A stretch of DNA of 64,000 bases from AP-15 sp963724435 (GCA_963724435.1 CAVRUN010000001.1:124001-188000), one strand, 5' to 3'; positions 1-9,100 are shown, numbered from the stretch's first letter. Made by a program: numbers and translations. Notes: generated by a model from the sequence alone, not told the origin.

Positions 1-582
1 GGTACCAATGCCGCACGCATGGCGATGGGCATGGAGGCTTACGTCACCGTTATCGACCGCTCGCTGCCACGGCTATACGAGCTCGACCTGCAATTCGGCG
101 CTCAGCTCCATACGCTGTTCGCGACGATGGAAAACATCGAGCACGAAGTGGCCGCGGCCGATCTGGTGATTGGCGCGGTGCTGGTTCCAGGCGCAGCCGC
201 CCCTAAGCTCGTCAGCCGCAAATTGGTGCGCGCGATGCGGCCGGGCACCGTGATCGTCGATATTTCGATCGACCAGGGCGGCTGCTTTGAGACCAGCCGC
301 CCGACGACGCATGGGGCACCGACCTATATCGATGAGGGCGTCGTACATTACTGTGTGACCAACATGCCGGGGGCTGTCGCGCGAACCTCGACGGTCGCTC
401 TCAACAACGCCACCTTACCCTTTGTCTTGGCGATTGCCGACCATGGCTGGCGACGCGCGCTGTCGGAGGACCCGCATTTGCGGCGAGGCCTCAATACCTG
501 CCGCGGGCGGGTGACTCACCCGGCGGTCGCGAATGCTCTCGGTCTGCCGTTGACGGGGGCCGAGGCCGCGCTGTCCGATTAA
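1..582 (+). CDS. ald: Alanine dehydrogenase, C-terminal part (5' end outside window)
   Basis: The open frame enters from the left edge with no start codon, so only about the last 193 residues are present. It matches the C-terminal half of NAD-dependent L-alanine dehydrogenase, which interconverts alanine with pyruvate and ammonia. The part seen covers the end of the Rossmann NAD-binding domain (VTVIDRS, with the ribose-binding Asp), the stretch ADLVIGAVLVPGAAAPKLV, the catalytic-region DISIDQGG and the conserved NMPGAVARTST. The last quarter ends in the usual ALGLPLT region, so the 3' end looks complete. The first in-window ATG at 19 is internal to the family and is not the real start. Confidence 0.93.
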   Translation, partial: GTNAARMAMGMEAYVTVIDRSLPRLYELDLQFGAQLHTLFATMENIEHEVAAADLVIGAVLVPGAAAPKLVSRKLVRAMRPGTVIVDISIDQGGCFETSRPTTHGAPTYIDEGVVHYCVTNMPGAVARTSTVALNNATLPFVLAIADHGWRRALSEDPHLRRGLNTCRGRVTHPAVANALGLPLTGAEAALSD

Positions 583-710
583 ACCGGTCGTGGGCGATAC
601 GAATCTTCGATCTTTTCACCTTGTGCGGTTTTTCTTCTATGGAAGCGCGGGCGATTTCTTCCTATCTGTCGGCACAAGCTCTCGTAGGGGCAAGCACAGA
701 GACGGGGGAT

Positions 711-1355
711 ATGACGCTGCTTCCGATCCTTCCTCTACCGCGCTTCGATGAGTTGGCGGACTCGCTTTTCGGAATTGAACCGCCACGTCTAACCGACATT
801 GACGACGCCGCGATTGCGGCTATCACCGATCTCTACCGCGAAATCTTGCCGGAGGGTGGCTCGATCCTCGATGTGATGTCGGGTTGGGTCAGTCACTTGC
901 CGCCCGAAATATCTTATTCGCGCGTTGTCGGGATCGGCGGAAACGCTTGCGAGTTGGCGGAGAACCCTTTCCTGGACGAGTGGCGGATACTGGATTTGAA
1001 CTGTGATCCGCGGCTGCCGTTTGGCGGCGGCGAGTTCGACGGCGCCACATTATGTGTCGCAGTGCACCAGTTGACGCGGCCGCGCGATGTGATCCGCGAA
1101 ATTGGACGGGTGCTTAAACCGGGGGCGCCGCTTGTCGTTACATTCTCCAAGCGCTGCCGGCCAACCCGGCCGATCGGCTGCTGGTGCCTCCATGACGATA
1201 CCGGGCATTTGTGCCTCGTCGCCCACCATTTTACCGAGGCCGGCAATTGGGCCGACATCCGATGCCTCGATCGTACCCCGCCGGGCGGGGGCGACCCGCT
1301 TTACGCGGTGATCGGCCGCAGTCTCGGGGCGAGCCGTCCCGGCAGCGACGATTGA
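711..1355 (+). CDS. Class I SAM-dependent methyltransferase-like protein
   Basis: The protein has the Rossmann-type methyltransferase layout: a first strand ILDVMSGWVSHLP where motif I (GxGxG) usually sits, an acidic residue after the second strand, then DGATLCVAVHQL and a typical IGRVLKPGAPLVVTFS post-motif. The substrate is not recognisable. The degenerate motif I (M-S-G-W in place of a glycine loop) is typical of a subgroup of uncharacterised type-11-like methyltransferases. The start is uncertain: the frame is open from a TTG at 621, with ATGs at 639 and 711. I chose 711 because the conserved-looking sequence begins there, but no candidate has a strong ribosome binding site. It stands alone, with apt convergent downstream. 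Confidence 0.72.
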   Translation: MTLLPILPLPRFDELADSLFGIEPPRLTDIDDAAIAAITDLYREILPEGGSILDVMSGWVSHLPPEISYSRVVGIGGNACELAENPFLDEWRILDLNCDPRLPFGGGEFDGATLCVAVHQLTRPRDVIREIGRVLKPGAPLVVTFSKRCRPTRPIGCWCLHDDTGHLCLVAHHFTEAGNWADIRCLDRTPPGGGDPLYAVIGRSLGASRPGSDD

Positions 1356-1367
1356 CCCACACCAGCG

Positions 1368-1883
1368 TCAGTCGTCGTAGGCGACCATCGCGCTAAACGG
1401 GACATCGAGCCGATCCCGGCCTTGTAAGAAGCTAAGCTCGATGATGCATCCGGCGGCGGCGACGACGCCGCCTTGCCGGCGGACAAGATCGATCGCCGCC
1501 TGCATTGTGCCACCGGTCGCGAGGAGATCGTCGAGGACCGCAACCCGCTGACCGCGGGCGACCGCATCAGCTTGCATCTCTATCGTGTCGCTGCCGTATT
1601 CGAGGTCGTAGGTAAACCGCACAGTCTTGCCGGGAAGCTTGCCTTGTTTGCGGATCATCGCAAATCCGCACCCGAGCGCATAAGCGACCGGCGCCGCCAC
1701 CAGAAACCCCCGTGATTCGATCCCAACGAGAAGCTCCGGCTGATGCGGGCGCAGCAATTCGGCGAGTTGGGTGACCGTTGTTCGCCACGCATCGGGATGC
1801 GCAAGCAATGTCGAGATGTCGTAGAACAATATCCCGGGCTTGGGAAAATCGGGTATCGACCGGATATGTTGCTTGAGATCCAT
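1368..1883 (-). CDS. apt: Adenine phosphoribosyltransferase
   Basis: This 171-residue protein is the usual length for Apt, which salvages adenine to AMP using PRPP in the cytoplasm. Near the N-terminus it has IRSIPDFPKPGILFYDIS. The VGIESRGFLVAAPVAYALG block and the PRPP loop VLDDLLATGGT (about residues 116-126) are diagnostic. The frame stays open upstream to 2255, but family alignment places the start at the ATG at 1881-1883 (MDLKQHIRSIPDF). The gene converges on the methyltransferase, with 12 bp between the stops, and is transcribed away from the Mla operon. Confidence 0.95.
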   Translation of the reverse strand: MDLKQHIRSIPDFPKPGILFYDISTLLAHPDAWRTTVTQLAELLRPHQPELLVGIESRGFLVAAPVAYALGCGFAMIRKQGKLPGKTVRFTYDLEYGSDTIEMQADAVARGQRVAVLDDLLATGGTMQAAIDLVRRQGGVVAAAGCIIELSFLQGRDRLDVPFSAMVAYDD

Positions 1884-1983
1884 AGAGCCGTCCTCGGCGA
1901 CCGATTGCGGGCGATCGAATTGCGGTGCCACGCCGCATAGCGGTTTTTTGCGTGGTTGGAAAGGTCTCGCCCGGCATTCGTGA

Positions 1984-3165
1984 ATGCGTATCTTCACCGC
2001 GGCCATGGCATTAGCAGCACCGACTCTCGTCAAAACCGAAGACGCCGACCATACGGTGCTGAGCGCTGCGGGAGAATGGCTGGTAGCCACGGCAGCCGAC
2101 CTCGACCGCAGGCTGCGGGCTCTAGATTTGCCGTCGCATCGGCCAGTGACGATCGATCTCGCTGGCATAAAGCGCATCGACAGCGCCGGGGCTTGGCTAT
2201 TGCTGCGTACCGAGCACGATCTGTCGGCCCGCGGCAACTCGGTCGAGATGCGCAATCTGGCGCCAATGTTTGCGCCGCTATTCGAGCAAGTCCGTGCCGG
2301 CAGCCAGTCGACCGTGGTTACCCATCCCCGCCCGGTTCATCACGCGCCGCTTCGACTTATCGCCTCTTTGATCGACTTTTCCGTCCATATCGGGGAAATC
2401 ACGTTCGCCCTCTTTCGACGCGCCTACAGCATTCTCGGCTTCTTCGGTCTCGTCTGTATGACGACGGGTCGCCTGGTTCGCCACCCAAGCCGGCTGAGAC
2501 TGACCGCTATGGTCGCTCAGATGGAGCAGACCGGCGTCAACGCGCTGCCGATCGTCGGCTTGTTGTCGTTTCTGATCGGAGTGGTTCTCGCCTATCAGGG
2601 TGCCGATCAACTGCGTCGCTTCGGCGCGGAGATCTACACGGTCGATCTGCTGGCGGTCGGTATTCTGCGCGAGCTTGGGGTGTTGATGACCGCCATCATC
2701 ATTGCCGGCCGCTCGGGCAGCGCGTTTACCGCCCAGATCGGCACGATGCGGGTCAGTCAAGAGATCGACGCGCTGCGCACGCTCGGCCTCGACCCCATCG
2801 AGGTGTTGGTGATCCCGCGCCTTTTCGGGCTCCTGCTGACCCTGCCGATGCTGACCCTGTACGCCAATCTGATAGGATTGCTGGGCGGATGTCTGATGGC
2901 CTGGGGTGTGCTCGGGATTACGATACCTCAATTTCTCCGCGAGCTGCAGTATGCGGTCAGTGCTCGAACGTTCTGGGTTGGGCTGTCCAAAGCGCCGTTT
3001 TTTGCGGGCATTATCGCGATGATTGGCTGCTACGAGGGCCTGCAGGTATCGGGAAGCGCTGAAAGCGTCGGCCGATTGACCACATTGTCGGTCGTCGAAG
3101 CGATCTTTCTCGTGATCGTGACCGACGCCATCTTCTCCGTCGTCTTCTCCACTTTGAAAATCTGA
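1984..3165 (+). CDS. MlaE-type ABC lipid-transport permease with N-terminal STAS domain
   Basis: Residues 1-120 form a STAS/anti-sigma-antagonist-like domain (TIDLAGIKRIDSAGAWLL). The rest is an MlaE/YrbE permease: a cytoplasmic-membrane helix bundle with the conserved stretches VGLLSFLIGVVLAYQGADQL, ELGVLMTAIIIAGRSGSAF and EIDALRTLGLDP. Such permeases form the membrane core of MCE-type phospholipid transporters. STAS-MlaE fusions are common in alphaproteobacteria, where they replace the separate MlaB of enterics. The gene is first in a four-gene operon; the ATPase follows 2 bp after the stop. An ATG at 2005 is an alternative start. Confidence 0.93.
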   Translation: MRIFTAAMALAAPTLVKTEDADHTVLSAAGEWLVATAADLDRRLRALDLPSHRPVTIDLAGIKRIDSAGAWLLLRTEHDLSARGNSVEMRNLAPMFAPLFEQVRAGSQSTVVTHPRPVHHAPLRLIASLIDFSVHIGEITFALFRRAYSILGFFGLVCMTTGRLVRHPSRLRLTAMVAQMEQTGVNALPIVGLLSFLIGVVLAYQGADQLRRFGAEIYTVDLLAVGILRELGVLMTAIIIAGRSGSAFTAQIGTMRVSQEIDALRTLGLDPIEVLVIPRLFGLLLTLPMLTLYANLIGLLGGCLMAWGVLGITIPQFLRELQYAVSARTFWVGLSKAPFFAGIIAMIGCYEGLQVSGSAESVGRLTTLSVVEAIFLVIVTDAIFSVVFSTLKI

Positions 3166-3167
3166 CC

Positions 3168-3983
3168 GTGGGAAATCGTCAGCCGATCATCAGCGTGCGC
3201 GGCCTGGTAAACCGTTTTGGAAGCGAAACCGTACATGACGGACTCGATCTCGATGTATTCAGCGGCGAAGTCCTCGGCATTGTCGGGGGGTCCGGCAGCG
3301 GGAAATCGGTTTTGCTGCGGACGATCATCGGGCTCAATCAACCAGTCGAGGGCAACATAGAGGTTTTCGGGACCGATATTCTAAGAATGAGCGAAAGCGA
3401 GCAGCACGAACTAGAACAGCGCTGGGGCGTCCTGTTTCAGGACGGTGCTTTGTTTACCTCACTGACCGTGGCGCAGAACATCGAGGTGCCGCTCAGGGAA
3501 TTCTATCGCATGCCTCAGGCTTTGATGGACGAGATCGCGGCGCTGAAGGTCGGCCTTGCCGGTTTACCGGAGGATGCCGGAGCCAAATTCCCAGCGCAGC
3601 TCTCGGGCGGCATGCGCAAGCGAGCCGGTTTGGCGCGCGCTCTGGCTCTCGATCCCGAGATCGTGTTTCTCGACGAGCCCACCGCGGGGCTCGACCCGAT
3701 TGCCGCCGGCGAGTTCGACGACCTTATTCGTGATCTGAAAAGCAGTCTCGGTTTGACCGTTTTTATGGTCACGCACGACCTCGACACTCTTTTCGCAATC
3801 TGCGATCGCGTCGCGGTATTGGTCGACAAAAAGATCCGGATCGGGACCTTGGACCAGCTGTTGCAAGACGATCACCCGTGGATACATTCCTATTTTCATG
3901 GGCCGCGCGGTCGCTCCGCAAAGCTCGCTGCTGAGCGTTTGCCGCATCGACCGACCCGTGTCGCGGCCCCAAATTCGGCCTGA
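3168..3983 (+). CDS. MlaF-type ABC transporter ATPase
   Basis: This is the cytoplasmic ATPase partner of the MlaE permease. Walker A is GGSGSGKSVLLR (about residues 38-49), the Q-loop is LFQDGALF, the ABC signature is LSGGMRKRAGLARAL, Walker B is VFLDEPTAGLDP and the switch histidine is in MVTHD. The signature SGGMRKR rather than SGGQxQR is typical of the MlaF/Ttg2A branch. It starts with GTG at 3168, 2 bp after the permease stop, so translational coupling is likely. Length (271 residues) fits the family. The C-terminal tail after residue 245 is poorly conserved. Confidence 0.95.
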   Translation: MGNRQPIISVRGLVNRFGSETVHDGLDLDVFSGEVLGIVGGSGSGKSVLLRTIIGLNQPVEGNIEVFGTDILRMSESEQHELEQRWGVLFQDGALFTSLTVAQNIEVPLREFYRMPQALMDEIAALKVGLAGLPEDAGAKFPAQLSGGMRKRAGLARALALDPEIVFLDEPTAGLDPIAAGEFDDLIRDLKSSLGLTVFMVTHDLDTLFAICDRVAVLVDKKIRIGTLDQLLQDDHPWIHSYFHGPRGRSAKLAAERLPHRPTRVAAPNSA

Positions 3984-4012
3984 AGGAAAGCCGGTACAGT
4001 CGGAGAGGATGG

Positions 4013-4957
4013 ATGGAAACGCGGGCGCACTACGCCGCGGTGGGAGCGTTTGTACTTATCGTCGTCTTTTGCGGGTTTGCCACACTGTTGTGGCTCGGCC
4101 GGATTGAATTTCGCCGGGAACTGCAGCCCTACCACGTCTTTTTCCAGGGGTCGGTGGCCGGCCTCAGCCGTGGCTCGGCGGTCCAATACAACGGAATACC
4201 GGTTGGGCGCGTCACCGATATTCGGGTTGACAAGGATAACGTCGGACAAATCCAGGTCACCATCGAGGTCGACAGCAATCTTGTCGAAATCAAGACCGAT
4301 GCGCGGGCCTTCCTGGAGACAAACATATTGAGCGGGGTTTCGACGATTCAGATCCGCGGCGGCACACAAAATGCCAGCGTTCTGGAAGCCGAGAAGGGTC
4401 ACAAATACCCGATTATCAAGGCGAGACAGAACGAGTTGGAAGAGGTGAAGGCCTCTCTTCCTGCGCTTCTAGGCGAGTTAAAACGAGCATCGCAAAGCTT
4501 GAACTCGTTGCTCGACGATCGCAACCGCCAAGCGGTCGCCGACACTTTGCAAAATCTGCGAACTGTCACCGCGGCATTCGCCGATCACAGCCAAGATGTC
4601 GGCCTTGTACTCGGCAACGCAAACGCCAGCATGGTTGAGTTGAAGTCGCTGCTTCACAACGTCGACCAAAGTTATACCGCGCGCGGCGGACTAAAGGACC
4701 AAGTGTCGCAGACGCTTAAAGATTATGACCGCGTCGCAACAAATCTGACCGACACCGCCCATCAATTGCAGCAGATACTCGGCGAAAACCGCTCTGGGTT
4801 GCGAAATTTTGTTCAGACGACGCTCCCCGGAGTCGACGATTTTGTCAATGATGCGCAGCGTTTGGCTCAAAATCTGAACCAGTTTGTCCTGCAGCTGCAA
4901 CGCGACCCAACTCGCCTGCTGTTCGGAGACCGGCGGCAGGGATACCAGCCGCGATGA
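4013..4957 (+). CDS. MlaD/MCE-family periplasmic lipid-binding protein
   Basis: An N-terminal signal anchor (FVLIVVFCGFATLLWL, about residues 13-28) tethers the protein to the inner membrane. It is followed by the MCE domain (VAGLSRGSAVQYNGIPVGRV, about residues 50-69). The C-terminal 150 residues are helical with heptad-like spacing (SLNSLLDDRN..., TLKDYDRVATNLTDTAHQL), as in MlaD-like proteins that build a periplasmic channel or bridge. At 314 residues it is longer than E. coli MlaD (about 180) and closer to the plant TGD2/alphaproteobacterial type. Its stop overlaps the next start by 4 bp (ATGA), which argues for one operon with the permease and ATPase. Confidence 0.93.
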   Translation: METRAHYAAVGAFVLIVVFCGFATLLWLGRIEFRRELQPYHVFFQGSVAGLSRGSAVQYNGIPVGRVTDIRVDKDNVGQIQVTIEVDSNLVEIKTDARAFLETNILSGVSTIQIRGGTQNASVLEAEKGHKYPIIKARQNELEEVKASLPALLGELKRASQSLNSLLDDRNRQAVADTLQNLRTVTAAFADHSQDVGLVLGNANASMVELKSLLHNVDQSYTARGGLKDQVSQTLKDYDRVATNLTDTAHQLQQILGENRSGLRNFVQTTLPGVDDFVNDAQRLAQNLNQFVLQLQRDPTRLLFGDRRQGYQPR

Positions 4958-5604
4958 TCGGTCCGCCGGCGCGGATCGGGCGCCGATCCTTCGCGGGAGT
5001 CGTCGTGATAGCGCTGGCAGGTTGCTCGAGCCTTTTTGTCTCGACACCGCCGGGCAAACTCTACCGGCTGACCCCCGCGGGCAATTTTCCAGCCAATCTA
5101 CCGCGTATCAGCACGCAGCTGGCGATCGATGTACCCCAAGCACCCGCCGGTATCGACACAAGTCGGATCGCCTTAAGCAAATCCCCATTTTCGCTCGACT
5201 ATTTCGCCGATTCGGAGTGGGCCGACCGAGTGCCCGATCTGATCCAAAACCTGTTGCTCGCGTCATTTGAGAATAGTGGTGCGATCATCGGTGTCGATCG
5301 CGCCTCGGGCGGCCTGCGCGCTGATGTCATTCTCCGAACCGAAATCCGCCATTTCGAGGCGGTTTATGCGACCGCCAACGGCCCGCCTCAGGTCTCGGTT
5401 GATATCATTGCGCGTCTCGTCACGGTGCCCGGGCGCACAATCGTGGCGGAAAATCGCTTTGAGCAGCACTCGCCGGCCGCCGCAAACGACATCCCATCTA
5501 TCGTCGCCGCCTTTGACGCGGCAACCGACGCGGTCTTGCGAGACATCGTCGTCTGGACCCTCGGCAATCCCGCTTTATCGCGCGCGCGACGCCAGCTAAG
5601 GTGA
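4954..5604 (+). CDS. ABC-type transport auxiliary lipoprotein (PqiC/LptE-like) of the Mla system
   Basis: A signal peptide ends in the lipobox LAGC (cysteine at about residue 25), so the mature protein should be a lipid-anchored periplasmic or outer-membrane lipoprotein. The body matches the ABC-type transport auxiliary domain: the YRLTPAG opening, LAIDVPQAPAGIDTSRIAL, and YFADSEWADRVPDLIQNLLLASFENSG. In related MCE systems this protein is thought to sit at the outer-membrane end of the lipid path. The ATG overlaps the MlaD stop (ATGA). The order permease-ATPase-MCE-lipoprotein is the standard alphaproteobacterial arrangement. Confidence 0.92.
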   Translation: MIGPPARIGRRSFAGVVVIALAGCSSLFVSTPPGKLYRLTPAGNFPANLPRISTQLAIDVPQAPAGIDTSRIALSKSPFSLDYFADSEWADRVPDLIQNLLLASFENSGAIIGVDRASGGLRADVILRTEIRHFEAVYATANGPPQVSVDIIARLVTVPGRTIVAENRFEQHSPAAANDIPSIVAAFDAATDAVLRDIVVWTLGNPALSRARRQLR

Positions 5605-5634
5605 GCACGTTTCGTTCGCATCGGGGGCCGCCGA

Positions 5635-6471
5635 GTGCCGGCAAAAAGGAACATTCCTAAGCTGCAAGTGAGCCCGGCGGAAGTTGCCAGGATGCAAGCG
5701 GCGGCCGCTACGATCAAGTCTATCCGTAGCGTTTTAGCAGGGCGTGCAGGCGGCATCCTGAGTGCCGTCGCCCCGGAGCCCGCGCCAATGGCGGAGTGGC
5801 GGCATTATCCGCCAGGCGAAGTCTACGACCCGCAAACCCATGCGCAGTATTTCTACCACGCCCACCCGCCGGCGCAGCGCTCGCCCGACGAGCACGGGCA
5901 TTTTCATAGCTTTTTGCGCGCCGAGGGAATGCCCGCCGGCGTTGCCCCGCTGATCCTGCCCGAGACAGCGGTCGCCGAAGCCGCGCGCATATCACCGCAG
6001 GCGCCGCCACTGAACCATGGCCGTGGTGACGAGGTCAGCCATCTCGTTGCCATCGCCCTGGACCCCGTGGGAGAGCCCATCCGGGTGTTCACGACCAATC
6101 GCTGGGTCACCGGTGAGACCTGGTATCGCGCCGACGACGTCATCAAAATGCTGGATTGCTTCAGGTTTTCTGCGGTGGGCGGGCCGGCTTTGCTCAACGA
6201 CTGGATCGCTGCCATCGTCACATTGTTTCGCCCGCAGATAGCCTGGTTGCTGCGCCAGAGGGATGAGACGGTAATCGGCTGGCGCCAGCGCCGGCGTAGG
6301 AATGTCTTCGAAGACATTCGGCTCGAGGTGACCTCAAGTTTCGATATCGATCTCGATGCCCAATTCAGCTTTCTCGACCAACTTCAAGCCGGGTTTGACG
6401 CTGGCTCCGCGAACCGCTCGGCGAGGTTGCTGCGGATGACTGACGGCTGGGGCGAGGGCCACGCCGGTTGA
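5635..6471 (+). CDS. Conserved hypothetical protein (recalled as DUF6969-like)
   Basis: A soluble 278-residue protein with no signal peptide or transmembrane helix. The middle is strongly patterned: WRHYPPGEVYDPQTHAQYFYH, DEHGHFHSF, then VTGETWYRADDVIKMLDCF and LFRPQIAWLLRQRD. From memory this resembles the uncharacterised DUF6969 family; that assignment is not verified. The conserved His/Asp/Glu clusters (YFYHAH, DEHGHFH) could bind metal, which is inference only. It begins at a GTG 30 bp after the lipoprotein gene on the same strand and may be the fifth gene of the Mla operon. Confidence 0.72.
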   Translation: MPAKRNIPKLQVSPAEVARMQAAAATIKSIRSVLAGRAGGILSAVAPEPAPMAEWRHYPPGEVYDPQTHAQYFYHAHPPAQRSPDEHGHFHSFLRAEGMPAGVAPLILPETAVAEAARISPQAPPLNHGRGDEVSHLVAIALDPVGEPIRVFTTNRWVTGETWYRADDVIKMLDCFRFSAVGGPALLNDWIAAIVTLFRPQIAWLLRQRDETVIGWRQRRRRNVFEDIRLEVTSSFDIDLDAQFSFLDQLQAGFDAGSANRSARLLRMTDGWGEGHAG

Positions 6472-6491
6472 CCAGCGGCGTCGCGCCACAA

Positions 6492-6734
6492 TCAATGCGG
6501 AGGCGCCTCCGGCTCACGCGGCGGTAGATTGTTGGCATTGAGGCAATCTTTGAGTTTGGCCTCGCGCTTTGCGTTGGCTTCAGGCGAAAAATCGGGGAAG
6601 GCCGTCTGTGCCTGCTTGGCGCAAACATCCATGGTCTTCCATTTCTGAAGCGCCATCGTGCCTTGACCCGTAGCCTGCGCCGAACCGGCGACAAGGATCA
6701 GCACCGCCGCCCATAGATAAGCCCGCCAAGACAT
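6492..6734 (-). CDS. Small exported hypothetical protein
   Basis: This 80-residue protein has a clear signal peptide (AYLWAAVLILVAGSAQA, predicted cleavage near residue 21) and a short mature region with two cysteines (MDVCAKQAQ and LKDCLNANN) that could form a disulfide. It ends in a proline-rich tail. The ATG at 6732-6734 has an AGGAG about 9 nt upstream on the minus strand, which favours it over the upstream in-frame ATG. Its last codon lies 20 bp from the end of the convergent upstream gene. Function is not recognised. Confidence 0.7.
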   Translation of the reverse strand: MSWRAYLWAAVLILVAGSAQATGQGTMALQKWKTMDVCAKQAQTAFPDFSPEANAKREAKLKDCLNANNLPPREPEAPPH

Positions 6735-6883
6735 TCGCCCTAACTCCTGCCGACACATCGTGCGATCAGAAGCAATCGCCCAATCTCGCTGGTATACCCG
6801 ATTTTCGCCGCGCCGGCGGTTGCGTCCACCCTTAATCTGGGGCTCCATAGGCGCGGCGGGAACCAACGGGCGGAGTCGCAGCG

Positions 6884-7504
6884 ATGCTGAAGATTTGGGG
6901 CCGAAATACATCGTCGAATGTGCAAAAAGTCCTGTGGTGCTGCGGCGAACTCGACATCCCATTTGAGCGGGTCGACATCGGTGGACCATTTGGCGGCAAT
7001 CAGGACGCGGAATATCTCGCGATCAATCCGAACGGCTTGGTGCCAACCATCCAAGACGGGGATTTGGTATTATGGGAATCGAATACGATTTGCCGGTATC
7101 TCGCATCGACGCATAATGGGGAGCGGCTCTATCCGTCCGCCCCCGCTGAACGCGCCTATGTCGAACGGTGGATGGACTGGCAGCTATCGACGATCGGGCC
7201 GCCAATGGGCGCGCTCCTCTATGGTTTGATTCGTTCCAAACCGGAGCAGCGCGATCACGCCGCGATCGAAGGCGCCCGCCGCAAGGCAGATACTGCCTGG
7301 ACAATCGTCGAGGACGCGCTCGATGGCTCGCCGTTCCTCGCGGGTGCCGAATTGACTTTGGCAGAAATCGTCATGGGAACTTTGGTCTATCGCTGGCACG
7401 CTTTTCCGATCGAACGCCCGCCCTTGCGGAAGCTGAAATCATGGTATGACCGCATGCGCGAGCGCCCGGCCTTCAAAACTTACATCGAGATCCCGATCAC
7501 ATAA
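6884..7504 (+). CDS. Glutathione S-transferase family protein
   Basis: Residues 1-80 form the thioredoxin-like GST N-domain: LKIWGRNTSSNVQKVLWCC at the start, then NPNGLVPTIQDGDLVLWESNTICRYL, which carries the cis-proline and the glutathione gamma-glutamyl site (ES). The C-terminal helical domain includes ERWMDWQLSTIGPP and the FLAGAELTLAEI capping box. Length (206 residues) is normal. The active-site region has SSN, consistent with a Ser-type bacterial GST acting in conjugation or stress tolerance. The ATG has a GGAG about 8 nt upstream. Confidence 0.9.
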   Translation: MLKIWGRNTSSNVQKVLWCCGELDIPFERVDIGGPFGGNQDAEYLAINPNGLVPTIQDGDLVLWESNTICRYLASTHNGERLYPSAPAERAYVERWMDWQLSTIGPPMGALLYGLIRSKPEQRDHAAIEGARRKADTAWTIVEDALDGSPFLAGAELTLAEIVMGTLVYRWHAFPIERPPLRKLKSWYDRMRERPAFKTYIEIPIT

Positions 7505-7609
7505 TCGTGAGCGCTCTGTCCTCTTTGCCCTGGCGCGTTTCTACTGTATTTTGACGGCTCTGTCGGAAGGCTATCTTCGACCAATACGCACTTTTACGGG
7601 GGAGATCTG

Positions 7610-8089
7610 ATGACGTCTTCGATCAAGCTGCAACTATTCGGTACCGCCCTGGTGATCGCCCTCGTCGGAGCCAATGTCGCGGCAATGGCGGTGGATGTCG
7701 ATGCTGTCGTCAAGGAGCGACAGGCGACGATGAAGCAGCAGGGAAAGGATTTGGGCGCCGTAAAGGGGTTTCTCGAAGGCAAGAACGACCAGACCGCGGC
7801 ATTGACCGCGGCTACCGATTTGACGCGGACAACGCAAAAGATCCCTGATCTTTTTCCGCCCGGCACCGACAAGCCGAGCCCGAGCGGCGATTATGCTCCT
7901 AAACCCGTGATCTGGACCGAGTGGAGCAAATTTATCGACGCGCAAAAGGCGGCGGCGGCCAAAGCCGACGCATTGGCTGCAGCAGTCAAGGGCGGTGATA
8001 AGGCGGCAATCCAAACCGCGTTTAACGATTTGGGCAAGAATGGCTGCGGCAACTGCCACACAAACTTCCGCGAAAAACTCAAGCCGTAA
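7610..8089 (+). CDS. Cytochrome c-prime / c556-type class II cytochrome
   Basis: A signal peptide ending near residue 25 is followed by a four-helix-bundle sequence with the haem site CGNCH at the extreme C-terminus, the defining layout of class II cytochromes c. RQATMKQQGKDLGAVKGFL in helix 1 and FPPGTD mid-protein are typical. It should be a periplasmic haem protein binding small gases or carrying electrons. The ATG is preceded by GGGAG. Its stop TAA lies where the next cytochrome gene would begin, so the two were probably one transcription unit. Confidence 0.92.
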   Translation: MTSSIKLQLFGTALVIALVGANVAAMAVDVDAVVKERQATMKQQGKDLGAVKGFLEGKNDQTAALTAATDLTRTTQKIPDLFPPGTDKPSPSGDYAPKPVIWTEWSKFIDAQKAAAAKADALAAAVKGGDKAAIQTAFNDLGKNGCGNCHTNFREKLKP

Positions 8090-8998
8090 AGCTGGTTCTA
8101 GCGGCGCTGCTGCTGAGTAGCGCCGTTTCGTCAGTGGCGGTTGGCGCCGAGCAAGGCTCACCGGCCGGCACCGCACCTGGTCCCGAGACAGCGGCGCGCC
8201 GCGGCGCCTATCTCGCTGACGCCGCCGGGTGCGGCGCGTGCCACACTTGACTCCAAGCACGGCGGCCAACCCTTTGCCGGGGGCCGCGCTTTCGAGACCG
8301 CGTTCGGGACTATCTTCTCGCCGAACATCACGCCAGATCGGGAGACCGGCATCGGTAGATCGCGAAGAGGCGATCTCACCGCGGCATTGCGCTGGGGCAT
8401 CGCCCCCGACAATTCACATTTTCTGACGAGTTTTCCGTTCCCGTACTACAACCGGCTGTCGCAGCGCGACCTCGCCGATATCGAGGCGTTTCTCGACACC
8501 GTGGCGCGGGTGAGACAAGCCAACCGCGCCAATCGCAGAGCGCCTTTCGCAGCTGCCGCAAATGCTGCCGCCGTCGCGGCGATGGTCTTTCCCGGACCTT
8601 GGCAACCCGATCCGACGCGCGGCCCGGCCTGGAATCGCGGCTCCTATCTGGTCGCCACGGTTGGGCGCTGCGGCGATTGTCACACGCCCCTCAATTGGCT
8701 TGGAGTACCCGATCGGAACCGCTTTCTCGCCGGCGCACCCGCCGGGCACGGCAGCAAAGGAGCACCGAACATCACGCCCGACCCGAAGACCGGGATCGGA
8801 TCATGGAGCATCGACGATGTGGTCACCTTGTTGAAGACCGGGCAGAAGCCGGATTTTGATTTTGTCGGCGGCTCGATGGGGGAGATCATCGACAATACCG
8901 CCAAGCTGACAGACGACGATCGCCACGCCATCGCCGTCTACCTCAAATCCTTGCCGCCGCTGCCTTCGGAATCGCAGCACCCCCGGGAAAAAGGCTGA
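8086..8998 (+). pseudogene. Di-heme cytochrome c, start codon lost and frameshifted
   Basis: Reading from the GTA at 8086 gives a clean signal peptide (KLVLAALLLSSAVSSVAVGA), then AARRGAYLADAAGCGACHT with the first haem site CGACH at 8230-8244. A TGA follows at 8248. Continuing one base over, the frame reads DSKHGGQPFAGGRAF...NITPD, exactly what follows this haem site in family members, so one extra T at about 8247-8248 breaks the gene. The second haem site CGDCH is at about 8670-8684. The proper start is also missing: GTA occupies the place of an expected GTG. Intact relatives are periplasmic c-type cytochromes often linked to dehydrogenases. Confidence 0.82.
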
Positions 8999-9100
8999 CC
9001 TGTTTGCCGCTCGGCACTTTTGCCGTCGATCGAGACCTCATATGATGACTCACGTGTTGCGGAAGGCGCCCGGCGCCGCGATTCCCGTGATGCGAAGGAT

